A program made the translations under genes and the position numbers. This document shows, one piece after another, positions 33,229 through 40,651 of a stretch of DNA of 64,000 bases. The notes under the pieces are model-generated. The model was not told the origin of the DNA. It saw only the letters and a list, made by a program, of their open reading frames with translations, and searched no databases. This DNA is from Oscillibacter hominis (GTDB lineage: Bacteria > Bacillota > Clostridia > Oscillospirales > Oscillospiraceae). The DNA is taken from the NCBI RefSeq assembly GCF_014334055.1, contig NZ_CP060490.1, forward strand, positions 124,001 to 188,000, given 5' to 3'. Position 1 is the stretch's first letter. Each line of letters opens with the position of its first letter.

Positions 33229-33768
33229 ATGCGGAGGAAACTGATCCGTTGGGAGCTGCTGGGCTTCCTGATCACTGTGGCGGCGGGGACGCTGCTGCAT
33301 TTTCTGTATGAGTGGAGCGGCGGCAGCAAGGCGGCGGCTGCCTTTTCCGCAGTCAACGAATCCACCTGGGAACATATGAAGCTGCTGTTTATCCCCCTGT
33401 TTTTCTTCTCCCTGATCCAGGTGATCTTCCTCTGGAAGACCTACCCCAACCTGCCGGCGGTGCGGGGCCTCTCCACGCTGGTGGGCACGGCGCTGATCCC
33501 GGTGCTCTTTTACACCTACACCGGCGTGTGGGGCAAAGACGCGATGTGGGCGGACATCGCCGTCTTTGTGCTCTCTGCTGCGGCTGCCTTTCTTCTGGAC
33601 TACGCGTTGCTGCGCCGTGGGAGGCTGTCCTCCCCCTTCCTCCAGCTTTTGGGGGTGATCGTACTGTGGGGGCTGCTGTTCGCCTTCATCTTCTTTACCT
33701 TCCGCCCGCCGCACCTCGCGGTATTCCAGGATCCGGTGACCCTTCACTATGGCATTGCGAGGCCCTGA
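33229..33768 (+). CDS. Integral membrane protein, DUF6512-like
   Basis: 179 residues. ATG 33229 follows GTGAGGTGTTGGA. Five hydrophobic segments are apparent, with FSAVNESTWEHMKLLFIPLF between the first two; this motif is shared by a family of small clostridial membrane proteins (DUF6512, assigned from memory). There is no signal peptide or catalytic motif that I recognise. The gene has terminators on both sides and little leader, so it is monocistronic. Function unknown. Confidence 0.65.
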   Translation: MRRKLIRWELLGFLITVAAGTLLHFLYEWSGGSKAAAAFSAVNESTWEHMKLLFIPLFFFSLIQVIFLWKTYPNLPAVRGLSTLVGTALIPVLFYTYTGVWGKDAMWADIAVFVLSAAAAFLLDYALLRRGRLSSPFLQLLGVIVLWGLLFAFIFFTFRPPHLAVFQDPVTLHYGIARP

Positions 33769-33804
33769 AAACCGCCCCTGCGGGCTCTGCCGCAGGGGCG
33801 GTTT
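33768..33804 (+). terminator. Rho-independent terminator of the DUF6512-like gene
   Basis: AAACCGCCCCTGCGG (33768-33782) pairs with CCGCAGGGGCGGTTT (33790-33804) and is followed by TTC. Perfect 15-bp stem overlapping the stop codon. Confidence 0.85.
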
Positions 33805-33807
33805 TTC

Positions 33808-33836
33808 TTGACCGTGCACCCGGGATGCAGTATAAT
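33808..33836 (+). promoter_or_regulatory. Sigma-A promoter of the xpaC-telA operon
   Basis: TTGACC (33808-33813), 17-bp spacer, TATAAT (33831-33836); start predicted near 33843, 33 bp before the XpaC ATG. Confidence 0.75.
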
Positions 33837-33875
33837 GACATATTAAGATCGTTTTGAAAATAAGGAGGCCTTGCC

Positions 33876-34571
33876 ATGACCGAGCGCAAACCTGTGGCGC
33901 CCTTTTATGCGGCCGCGGTTGTCTTTTTGCTCTATGCGCTGATTTTCCCGCTGTATGCGCCGCTGCACTATGCCATTGCCGCTGCCGCTGCCGCGGCTGT
34001 GTTTGCCGTGGCGTCGCTGCTGTGCCGCGGCGGCGCAGTGGGGCAGAGCGAGAAGAAGGAGGAGAAAAAAGCGGAGGAGAAGCCCACCGGCAACCCGGAG
34101 CTGGACAAGATGCTCAAAGACGGCAGGCTGGCCATCGCCGAGATGAAGCGCCTGGACGGAAACATCGCCGACGAGGAGATTTCCGCCGACATTGTGCGTC
34201 TGGAGCAGGTGTCGGAGAAGATTTTCGATCAGGTCCGCCAGGATCCCAAAAAGCTCCCTCAGATCCGCAAGTTTATGGATTACTACCTGCCCACCACGCT
34301 GAAGCTGCTCAACGCCTATGACCGGGCGGCGGGCGTCGGCGTCAGCGGGGAAAACATCAACGCCACGCTGCACAAGGTGGAGGGCATGATGAAGACCATC
34401 GTGGCCGCTTTTGAAAAGCAGCTGGACGCCCTCTTCGGCAGCGAGGCCCTGGACATCTCCACCGATATCACCGTGCTGGAGAACATGATGGCCCGGGAGG
34501 GGCTGACGGAGAGCCCCCTGAAGGCAGAGTCCGTGCCCAAGGAGGACGGGGACTTCAAACTGGAACTTTAA
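33876..34571 (+). CDS. XpaC-family protein (5-bromo-4-chloroindolyl phosphate hydrolysis)
   Basis: 231 residues, ATG 33876 after AATAAGGAGGCCTTGCC. Two adjacent hydrophobic segments (residues ~9-48) with the remainder cytosolic and charged. The soluble part is helical: ELDKMLKDGRLAIAEMKRL, VRLEQVSEKIFDQVRQDP, RKFMDYYLPTTLKLLNAYDR, as in XpaC. XpaC proteins are almost always followed by TelA, as here 35 bp downstream; the pair is linked to tellurite and envelope-stress resistance, though the phosphatase-like name reflects an old assay. The strong upstream promoter drives both genes. Confidence 0.85.
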   Translation: MTERKPVAPFYAAAVVFLLYALIFPLYAPLHYAIAAAAAAAVFAVASLLCRGGAVGQSEKKEEKKAEEKPTGNPELDKMLKDGRLAIAEMKRLDGNIADEEISADIVRLEQVSEKIFDQVRQDPKKLPQIRKFMDYYLPTTLKLLNAYDRAAGVGVSGENINATLHKVEGMMKTIVAAFEKQLDALFGSEALDISTDITVLENMMAREGLTESPLKAESVPKEDGDFKLEL

Positions 34572-34606
34572 GCGTCCGGATAGAGGCGCAGGAAAGGACG
34601 AACGAT

Positions 34607-35785
34607 ATGGATGAGAGCAACAAAATCCCTGAGCTGACGCTGGAGCCCCAGGCGGCCGCGGCTGCCGCCATGCCGGAGCTGACGCTGGACGGGGCCGCGC
34701 CCCAGGCCGCCGCCCCGGAGGAACCCAAGAAAGAGGCGCCCCCCGTGGAGATGGACGAACGGCTACTCAGCGAGGAGGAGAAGAAGGCGGTGGAGGAGTT
34801 CTCCAAAAAGATCGACATCACCGACTCCAACCTGATCTTACAGTATGGCGCCGCGGCCCAGAAGAATGTGGCCGGCTTTTCGGAAAACGCCCTCAGCTCC
34901 GTCCGCAACAAGGACCTGGGCGAGGTGGGCGAGGCCCTCAGCGAGCTGGTGGTGGAGCTGAAGCAGTTCGGCGCCGGCGAGGAGGAGAAAAAGGGCCTTT
35001 TCGGCATGTTCAAAAAGAGCAGGGACCGTCTGGAGGTCATGAAAGCCCAGTACTCCAAGGTAGAGACCAACGTGGACAAGATTGCCCGGGAGCTGGAGCA
35101 GCATCAGGTGACGCTGATGAAGGACGTGGCCATGTTTGACCAGATGTACGAGCTGAACCTGAAATACTATAAAGAGCTGACCATGTATATCCTGGCCGGC
35201 AAGAGGAAGCTGAAGGGCGTACGGGAAAATGAACTGCCCGCGCTGCGTAAGCAGGCGGAGACTTCAGGCGCCCAGGAGGACGCCCAGAAGTACAACGACA
35301 TGGTCCAGATGTGCGAGCGGTTTGAAAAGAAGCTCCACGACCTGGAGCTGACCCGGATGATCTCCGTCCAGATGGGGCCGCAGACCCGGCTGCTGCAAAA
35401 TAACGACACGCTGATGGTGGAGAAAATCCAGTCCTCGCTGGTCAATACCATCCCCCTGTGGAAGAGCCAGATGGTGCTGGCCCTGGGCATGGAGCATGCC
35501 CGTCAGGCCACCGCCGCCCAGAGCGCTGTCACCAATATGACCAACGAGCTGCTGAAAAAGAACGCGGACCTGCTCAAGACCGGCACCGTGGCGGCCGCCA
35601 GGGAGGCGGAGCGCAGCATCGTGGACATCGAGACGCTCCAGCACACCAACGAGCAGCTGATCTCCACGCTGGACGAGGTGCTGAACATCCAGCGCGACGG
35701 CGCCGCCAAGCGCCAGGCCGCGGAGGTGGAGCTGAGCAAGATCGAGGGCGAGCTCAAGCAAAAGCTGATGGAGCTGCGGAATTAG
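34607..35785 (+). CDS. Toxic anion resistance protein, TelA family
   Basis: 392 residues, ATG 34607 after AGGAAAGGACGAACGAT. An Ala/Pro/Glu-rich N-terminal ~60 residues precede a long helical, probably coiled-coil TelA domain (residues ~70-390): SKKIDITDSNLILQYGAAAQ, KKGLFGMFKKSRDRLEVMKA, YEL, then MVQMCERFEKKLHDLELTR, QLLNTIPLWKSQMVLALG-like text. No TM segment. TelA associates with the membrane partner XpaC. Stop overlaps that of the opposing small gene by 4 bp, so transcription converges without a visible terminator between them. Confidence 0.88.
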   Translation: MDESNKIPELTLEPQAAAAAAMPELTLDGAAPQAAAPEEPKKEAPPVEMDERLLSEEEKKAVEEFSKKIDITDSNLILQYGAAAQKNVAGFSENALSSVRNKDLGEVGEALSELVVELKQFGAGEEEKKGLFGMFKKSRDRLEVMKAQYSKVETNVDKIARELEQHQVTLMKDVAMFDQMYELNLKYYKELTMYILAGKRKLKGVRENELPALRKQAETSGAQEDAQKYNDMVQMCERFEKKLHDLELTRMISVQMGPQTRLLQNNDTLMVEKIQSSLVNTIPLWKSQMVLALGMEHARQATAAQSAVTNMTNELLKKNADLLKTGTVAAAREAERSIVDIETLQHTNEQLISTLDEVLNIQRDGAAKRQAAEVELSKIEGELKQKLMELRN

Positions 35786-36039
35786 ACCTGCGTGAAAAGC
35801 TCCCGGGCCATGCGGAAGGCGGAGCGGAACATGGCCTCCAGCTCCATGCCCTGGGTCTGGAAGCGGGCCTCCCGGTACTGCTCCAGCAGGTTAAGGGCCT
35901 GGGGGTCCAGCATAGCCTCCAGCGCGTCAAGGGCTTCTTCCGCATCGTCTGCCGCCCGCCGGTAGCTACCCGCGCTCAGATAGGGGCAGATGCCGGTGGC
36001 AAGGGCCTCGTCATAGAGGAGCTGGAGGGGATCGGTCAT
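35782..36039 (-). CDS. Hypothetical small acidic protein
   Basis: 85 residues on the minus strand; ATG 36039 follows AAGGAGTGATCCTC (a GTG four codons earlier is an alternative). The sequence is helical and acidic (EALATGICPYLSAGSYRRAA, DDAEEALDALEAMLDPQALN), without signal peptide or TM segment. Similar short proteins occur beside XRE regulators in Clostridia, but I recognise no named domain. Its promoter is overlapped by a palindrome next to a divergent XRE repressor gene, so it is likely that regulator's target. Function unknown. Confidence 0.6.
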   Translation of the reverse strand: MTDPLQLLYDEALATGICPYLSAGSYRRAADDAEEALDALEAMLDPQALNLLEQYREARFQTQGMELEAMFRSAFRMARELFTQV

Positions 36040-36055
36040 GAGGATCACTCCTTAA

Positions 36056-36098
36056 ACATTTTAAATGTATTATAACATACAATATAAATGTATGTCAA
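36056..36098 (-). promoter_or_regulatory. Promoter and twin operators between the small acidic gene and the XRE regulator
   Basis: On the minus strand TTGACA (36093-36098), 18 bp, TATAAT (36069-36074). The spacer contains the inverted repeat ACATACA-N7-TGTATGT (36075-36095). A second palindrome ACATTTTAAATGT (36056-36068) lies just downstream of the -10. Both share the ACAT/ATGT half-site, as expected for binding by a small XRE repressor. Confidence 0.65.
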
Positions 36099-36108
36099 GA
36101 GGTGGAGT

Positions 36109-36351
36109 ATGCAGATACTGGCACAGCGGCTGAAGGAACTGCGGGAGGGCCGCAGGCTCTATCAAAAAGAGATGGCGGAGTTGCTGGGGCTTTCCCTGCG
36201 GGGGTATCAAAGCTATGAGACAGATCAGAGCGAGCCAAAGCTGAAGACCCTGATCGCCCTTGCAGATTATTTTGACGTATCCATCGACTACCTGGTGGGC
36301 CGTACGGACGGCAAATGCACCGGGAAGAGCAAGAAGGAATCGAATCTATGA
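36109..36351 (+). CDS. XRE-family transcriptional regulator
   Basis: 80 residues. ATG 36109 (MQILAQRLKELREG) follows AAGAGGTGGAGT; an earlier in-frame ATG at 36088 would fall inside the operator. A Cro/CI-type helix-turn-helix fills residues ~5-60 (LYQKEMAELLGLSLRGYQSY, ETDQSEPKLKTLIALADYF, DVSIDYLVGRTD), with a short Lys-rich tail. It lacks any separate effector domain. Its stop overlaps the start of the TPM gene (ATGA at 36348-36351), so the regulator and that membrane protein are translationally coupled. Confidence 0.85.
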   Translation: MQILAQRLKELREGRRLYQKEMAELLGLSLRGYQSYETDQSEPKLKTLIALADYFDVSIDYLVGRTDGKCTGKSKKESNL

Positions 36352-37460
36352 AATTTTTCCAGAAAAGAAGCGTTGCCGCCCTGGTTCTGGTATTGGCGGT
36401 GGGACTGGGCTTATTCATCGGTCAGGCAAAAAAGCCGGACACCACCCAGGAGGCCAGCACAAAGATCGTGGGTACCTATACCTACGCCTACGATTACGCC
36501 GGCGTGCTCTCCGATGACACTATGGAGCATATCGACGCCATGAACGCCTCCCTCTTTGCCCAGACCGGCGCTCAGATCATGGTGGTCACAGTGGACGATA
36601 CCGGCGGAGAGGACATCATCGCCTACGGCGAGCGCATGGGCAACCAGTACGGCATCGGCGACAAGGAGCGCAACAACGGCATTGTGCTGGTGCTGGCGCT
36701 GAACAACATCTCCCAGGGCGGCCTGGTGGGCGACTATGCCGAGGTGCCGGGGCTGGGGCTCCACAGCTATGAGGACTCCTTAAACAGCATCCTCTATGCC
36801 TACATGGAAGACAGCTTTGCCGCCGGAAACTACGACAAGGGCGTTCGGGAGACGGTGGATGCCTTCATGGCGTGGTTTGCCGATTTTTACGATGTGACCG
36901 TCAGGGAGAACTATATCCCCGCCGTGCCCCAGACCTTTGAGACGGGCAGCGGGTACTACACCCAGTCCACCGGCTACTTTGCGCCCACGGCTGGACAGCT
37001 GATCGGAAATGCGGTGGCTTTGATTGTCATGCTGTTTGTGGTGTGGATGATCCTGGACGCCTTTCGCTGGAGGCGCTATCGCCGGCGGTATATGCGGCCC
37101 GGCATGGGGATTCCCACCGTGCTCTATTACCCGGTTTTTTGGGGCCGGCCCAGGCGGCCCCGCCCGCCCCGGCCTCCCCGTCCGCCCCGGGGCCCCGGAC
37201 CGCGTCCGCCCTCCGGCGGCGGGTTTGGCGGCGGCTCCTTCAACGGCGGACACGGCGGCGCACGGCCCGGCGGTTCCCGCGGCGGCTCCTTTGGCGGAAG
37301 CTTCGGCGGCTCCTTTGGCGGAAGCCGTGGCGGGTTCGGCGGTGGCGGGTCCTTTGGCGGTGGCTTCGGTGGTTCCCGCGGCGGCGGGTTTGGCGGAAGC
37401 CGCGGCGGTGGCTTTGGCGGCGGAGGCTCCTTTGGAGGCGGACGCGGCGGCCGCCGGTAA
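36348..37460 (+). CDS. TPM-domain membrane protein with Pro/Arg and Gly-rich C-terminal tail
   Basis: 370 residues; start overlaps the XRE stop. A signal anchor (SVAALVLVLAVGLGLFIG) is followed by the extracytoplasmic TPM domain, residues ~45-190: YDYAGVLSDDTMEHIDAM, FAQTGAQIMVVTVDDTG, GDKERNNGIVLVLAL. TPM proteins include photosystem-repair phosphatases and YgcG-type proteins. A TM segment (ALIVMLFVVWMILDAF) comes near residue 230, then an R/P-rich stretch (residues ~260-285) and a final ~85 residues of Gly-rich repeats of the GGSFGG/GGFGGSRGG type. The tail is therefore on the opposite side from the TPM domain. A terminator follows. Confidence 0.85.
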   Translation: MKFFQKRSVAALVLVLAVGLGLFIGQAKKPDTTQEASTKIVGTYTYAYDYAGVLSDDTMEHIDAMNASLFAQTGAQIMVVTVDDTGGEDIIAYGERMGNQYGIGDKERNNGIVLVLALNNISQGGLVGDYAEVPGLGLHSYEDSLNSILYAYMEDSFAAGNYDKGVRETVDAFMAWFADFYDVTVRENYIPAVPQTFETGSGYYTQSTGYFAPTAGQLIGNAVALIVMLFVVWMILDAFRWRRYRRRYMRPGMGIPTVLYYPVFWGRPRRPRPPRPPRPPRGPGPRPPSGGGFGGGSFNGGHGGARPGGSRGGSFGGSFGGSFGGSRGGFGGGGSFGGGFGGSRGGGFGGSRGGGFGGGGSFGGGRGGRR

Positions 37461-37465
37461 TCAAA

Positions 37466-37494
37466 AAAAGCAGGCAGCAATGCTGCCTGCTTTT
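37466..37494. terminator. Bidirectional terminator between TPM gene and spoVT
   Basis: AAAAGCAGGCAGC pairs with GCTGCCTGCTTTT around an AAT loop (37466-37494), flanked by A-run and T-run. It serves the two convergent genes. Confidence 0.85.
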
Positions 37495-37516
37495 CTATTT
37501 TGCCCTGGGGGGAGCA

Positions 37517-38056
37517 TCAACTCTCCATATGGCGGCCCAGGAAGGCCGCGATGGTCTGGGCCAGCTTGAATTCTGTTTCGCCGGCCACCTCGCCCGGCTC
37601 GCCGATGAACAGAACCAGGCCCAGCACGTCGCCCTCCGACAAAATGGGGGCTGCCACGGTGGCACAGAGCTTGTCACTGCTGTCGGAGACGGGGATTCCC
37701 CGCTGCCCCTCCGCGTGCTGCCAGATTTTGCGCTCCTCCATGATCTGCTCCAGATCGGCGCTGACAGACTTTCCCATCAGCTCCCGCTTGCCGCCGCCAG
37801 CCACAGCGATCACTGTGTCCCGGTCACTGACGGCGCAGATGTGGCCGGTGCTCTTGCTGAGGGTGTCGCAGAATTGGGATGCAAATTCCTCCAGGCCGCC
37901 CATCAGGGAATACTTCTTGAAGATGACCTCCCCGTCGCGGCTGGTGTAGATTTCCAGAGGGTCGCCCTCTCTGATACGCATTGTGCGGCGGATTTCCTTG
38001 GGGATGACGACTCGTCCAAGGTCGTCAATGCGCCGGACAATTCCTGTGGCTTTCAT
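37517..38056 (-). CDS. spoVT: Stage V sporulation protein T, AbrB-family regulator
   Basis: 179 residues; ATG 38056 follows AGGAGGAATTTGATAT. Residues 1-52 are the AbrB swapped-hairpin DNA-binding domain (MKATGIVRRIDDLGRVVIPK, RTMRIREGDPLEIYTSRDG). Residues ~60-178 form the GAF-like C-terminal domain of SpoVT (STGHICAVSDRDTVIAVAGG, LCATVAAPILSEGDVLGLV). SpoVT fine-tunes sigma-G-dependent genes in the forespore and spore coat/germination properties. Its presence is the strongest indication in the window that the organism sporulates. A sigma-G-like promoter lies upstream. Confidence 0.95.
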   Translation of the reverse strand: MKATGIVRRIDDLGRVVIPKEIRRTMRIREGDPLEIYTSRDGEVIFKKYSLMGGLEEFASQFCDTLSKSTGHICAVSDRDTVIAVAGGGKRELMGKSVSADLEQIMEERKIWQHAEGQRGIPVSDSSDKLCATVAAPILSEGDVLGLVLFIGEPGEVAGETEFKLAQTIAAFLGRHMES

Positions 38057-38098
38057 ATATCAAATTCCTCCTGCGGTGCTAATTTTTGTTGACAAAGC

Positions 38099-38127
38099 TA
38101 TTATCCGCAGGATTTGGAACGATATGC
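38099..38127 (-). promoter_or_regulatory. Putative sigma-G promoter of spoVT
   Basis: On the minus strand GCATA (38123-38127), 17 bp, GATAATA (38099-38105). This resembles sigma-G/F consensus GYATA and CATnnTA with one mismatch, and spoVT is known to be forespore-expressed. Confidence 0.5.
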
Positions 38128-38164
38128 AAAATTTGAGCTGGGTTTCATTGGTAACAGTCAAAAA

Positions 38165-39037
38165 TCAATCAAAGGCCGGGGCGGGAATCCGGCCGGCTGC
38201 GGCGCGGAACTCCTCCAGCAGGTACGAGGTGTAGGGGCTGGGCGGCTCCAGCGTCAGCAGGTACACCACCCGGTCGGGCGGGGGCTGCACCAATTCGAGA
38301 CAGCGCAGACGCCCCTCCCGCGACGCCCACACCGCGGCGGAGGCAGGGACGATGGCCCAGAGGTCGGAGGAAGCCAGGATGGGCTCCACCAGGCTCATGT
38401 TGTCCGCTTCCAGCACATGGCGGTTCAGGCCGAACCAGTACTCATACCAGTGGGTGAATTCGTGGGTCCAGCTCAAAAAAACGCCTTTTTCTGCGGGAAG
38501 GTCCGCGGGGCGGACTGGGCCGTCCAGAGTACTTTTCCCTCCGCACAGCAGCACCATGCGCTCCTCCAGGACGGGGATGGCGGAGACCCGCTTGGAGAAC
38601 ATGGTGTTGGCGATGAAGGCCGCGTCCAGCTCGCCCTGCTCCACGGCGCCGTACGCCTCCTGGGAGTGCAGCGTCTTGACGTCCAGTGCGGTGGGAAGGC
38701 CCCGCCGGGCAAAGCCTGCATAGACCTCCGGCATGATGGAGCTGCTCAGCGTCTGGGTGGCGGCCACCCGGAAAACGGGGCGGGAGGTGATCCGCAGCGA
38801 CTCGCTCCAAAGCCGCCGCCAGCTCTCAGCCAGGGGCACGAAGTCCCGCCCCGCGTCCGTGAGTTCAATGCGGCGCTGGCCCTTTCCCCGGATCAGAAGG
38901 GTCGCCCCCAACTCCGCCTCCAGGGTTTGAAGCCTGTGGGACAAGGTGGGCTGGGTGAGATGGAGCTGCCGTGCGGCCTCCGTGAGGGACCCGGTGCGGA
39001 TCACGGCCAAAAACGCCTCAATGGCCTGGATATTCAT
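38165..39037 (-). CDS. LysR-family transcriptional regulator
   Basis: 290 residues; ATG 39037 with AAGGAGGGTTATCGC upstream. Residues 1-62 form the LysR winged helix (MNIQAIEAFLAVIRTGSLTE, AARQLHLTQPTLSHRLQTLE); residues ~90-290 the two-lobed effector-binding domain (FRVAATQTLSSSIMPEVYAGF, EQGELDAAFIANTMFS, SDLWAIVPASAAVW). It is divergent from an MFS transporter gene with a perfect AT-rich palindrome between, the standard layout for a LysR protein activating its neighbour. The inducer is presumably the transporter's substrate and is unknown. Confidence 0.9.
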   Translation of the reverse strand: MNIQAIEAFLAVIRTGSLTEAARQLHLTQPTLSHRLQTLEAELGATLLIRGKGQRRIELTDAGRDFVPLAESWRRLWSESLRITSRPVFRVAATQTLSSSIMPEVYAGFARRGLPTALDVKTLHSQEAYGAVEQGELDAAFIANTMFSKRVSAIPVLEERMVLLCGGKSTLDGPVRPADLPAEKGVFLSWTHEFTHWYEYWFGLNRHVLEADNMSLVEPILASSDLWAIVPASAAVWASREGRLRCLELVQPPPDRVVYLLTLEPPSPYTSYLLEEFRAAAGRIPAPAFD

Positions 39038-39082
39038 GCGATAACCCTCCTTTTGATTCCAGCTCTGGAATTGCAGATAATA

Positions 39083-39103
39083 AATATAGAATTATTCTAT
39101 ATT
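39083..39103. promoter_or_regulatory. LysR-type operator palindrome
   Basis: Perfect 10-bp arms around a single central base (AATATAGAAT, T, ATTCTATATT). It contains the T-N11-A pattern of LysR-family boxes and sits 20 bp upstream of the MFS -35 box, where an activator would bind. Confidence 0.65.
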
Positions 39104-39122
39104 ATAAAGCAAAATAATTCAT

Positions 39123-39151
39123 TTTACAATATATTCCCGCCCGCTTATAAT
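39123..39151 (+). promoter_or_regulatory. Promoter of the LysR-linked MFS gene
   Basis: TTTACA (39123-39128), 17 bp, TATAAT (39146-39151). The transcript would begin ~39158, only ~12 nt before the GTG start, so the mRNA is nearly leaderless. Confidence 0.65.
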
Positions 39152-39169
39152 GGAGAAAAACGACGGGCG

Positions 39170-40396
39170 GTGATTCCGATCCAAAAGATACCGTACAAAT
39201 GGGTGATCTGCTTGGCCGGGTTGTTGCTGATGCTCTGCAACGGGTTGATCACCAGCGGGTTTTCCGTGTACCTGCCCTACCTCCGGGAGGGATACGGCAG
39301 TTCCAACACCCAGATTTCCCTGCTGCTCACCGTCCGGTGCGTGGCCTCGACGGTCTCCATGCTGGCGGTGGAGCGGTACTATCAGAGGGTTTCTCTGCGC
39401 CTTGGTTCCACTCTGGCCGTCCTCATGCTGGCCGCCGGGTTCTTCTCCTTTGCCGCGGTCCCCACCTACTGGGGCGGCTGCGTGGGCTTCATCTTGCTGG
39501 GTGCGGCCTACGGATTCGGCACCATGGTGCCGGTGTCCCTTCTGATCCGCCGCTGGTTTGATCAGGGGCAGGGCTTTGCCCTGGGGGTCTGCACCACAGG
39601 GAGCGGAGTGGCCTCCGTGCTGGTTACTCCTCTGCTGGCCTCCCTCCTGGAGCGGCACAGCGTTTACGCCGTCTTTTTCCTGGAGGGGATCGGAACGGTG
39701 GGGATTGCGGCGCTGATCTTTCTCCTGGTGCGCAGTGCTCCCCAACCGGATGGCCGAGAGAACTGCCAGGAAGCGGGGGAGGCGGCCCTGGAAGAAGGGC
39801 GCGGGGAAGCCCTTGCCGGGCCCGGATTTTGGTGGATGGCCCTGGCTGTGATGATTTTGGGCAGCGCGGGAGGGAATGGGCCCTCCTACTTTGCCATCCG
39901 GTTTCAGGAGAAAGGGTTCAGTCCCACCCTGTCCGCCTACGCCATCTCCACCTATGGCAGCTTGCTGATGATCGGAAAATGCGTCTACGGGCTGCTGACG
40001 GACCGCTGGGGCGCCCGGCGCACCAACGCGCTGTTCCTGGTTACCATGGGGGCAGGCATGGCGGTGTGCGCCCTGCTGCCCGCGGGCAGCACATGGATGA
40101 TGTTCGGCGGCGCTGCCCTGGTGGGGTTCGGCTTCCCGCCCGCCACGGTGGGATTGACGGTCTGGGCCATGGACCTCTCCTCCAAGGAGCAGCAGGAGAT
40201 CATGATGGAGCGGTTTCAGACCCTGTACGTGGTGGGCAATCTGTTTACCTCCTTCCTGCCTGGGCTTCTTGCGGACTGGTCCGGGAGCTATGCCCTGACC
40301 TATGGGATTTACGCCGTGGGTGCTCTGGTGATCCTGGCCATCGTCCAGCGCCAGTACGCGCTCCGGGGAGCGGGGGAGAGAACGCGGGCCTGCTGA
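39170..40396 (+). CDS. MFS transporter, LysR-linked
   Basis: 408 residues from GTG 39170; the RBS is weak (GGAG 14 bp upstream) and no better in-frame start is nearby, so the exact start is uncertain. About 12 TM segments (VICLAGLLLMLCNGLITSGF, TVRCVASTVSMLAVERYYQR, DQGQGFALGVCTTGSGVASV) with a charged central loop. Text such as GLTVWAMDLSSKEQQEIM and DRWGARRTN is MFS-like, probably in the oxalate/formate or sugar-acid group. Divergent from, and probably activated by, the LysR regulator. Related only distantly to the other MFS gene in the window. Confidence 0.85.
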   Translation: MIPIQKIPYKWVICLAGLLLMLCNGLITSGFSVYLPYLREGYGSSNTQISLLLTVRCVASTVSMLAVERYYQRVSLRLGSTLAVLMLAAGFFSFAAVPTYWGGCVGFILLGAAYGFGTMVPVSLLIRRWFDQGQGFALGVCTTGSGVASVLVTPLLASLLERHSVYAVFFLEGIGTVGIAALIFLLVRSAPQPDGRENCQEAGEAALEEGRGEALAGPGFWWMALAVMILGSAGGNGPSYFAIRFQEKGFSPTLSAYAISTYGSLLMIGKCVYGLLTDRWGARRTNALFLVTMGAGMAVCALLPAGSTWMMFGGAALVGFGFPPATVGLTVWAMDLSSKEQQEIMMERFQTLYVVGNLFTSFLPGLLADWSGSYALTYGIYAVGALVILAIVQRQYALRGAGERTRAC

Positions 40397-40577
40397 TGCC
40401 CCGAAAGCCGCCTTAGCTGAAAGGGAGGGATGCGTGTTGGAGAACCATTCCTTCAACGCCATAGCCCGCTGCTCTCGTGGGCCGGTTTATCAAGAACCCG
40501 GGCATGTTTTGATGGGCCGCGCATATGGTGAAAATAGACAAATTTCTCTGAGAGCCCAAAAAGTGAACCGGAGAAGG

Positions 40578-40606
40578 TTGACAAAGCGATGGCACAATGC
40601 TATGCT
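40578..40606 (+). promoter_or_regulatory. Sigma-A promoter of the GntR-family gene
   Basis: TTGACA (40578-40583), 17 bp, TATGCT (40601-40606). The spacer contains TGGCAC by chance, not in sigma-54 register. The predicted start (~40613) lies just before the palindrome at 40622. Confidence 0.7.
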
Positions 40607-40621
40607 CAAAACAGGATACAG

Positions 40622-40633
40622 ATTGTATACAAT
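40622..40633. promoter_or_regulatory. GntR-type operator 1
   Basis: Perfect palindrome ATTGTATACAAT in the leader of the GntR-family gene, 16 bp after the -10 box. Core TTGT-N2-ACAA recurs before the downstream operons. Confidence 0.6.
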
Positions 40634-40651
40634 TGGTGTGAGGTAATTGTT

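Noticed and set aside
40589..40606. TGGCAC...GCT resembling a sigma-54 promoter before the GntR gene
   Set aside because: The -12 GC is one base out of register, and a good sigma-A pair (TTGACA-N17-TATGCT) explains the site.
40434..40646. A 70-codon plus-strand frame starting TTG between the MFS and GntR genes
   Set aside because: It runs across the GntR promoter and operator, has no family resemblance, and ends just before the regulator start.
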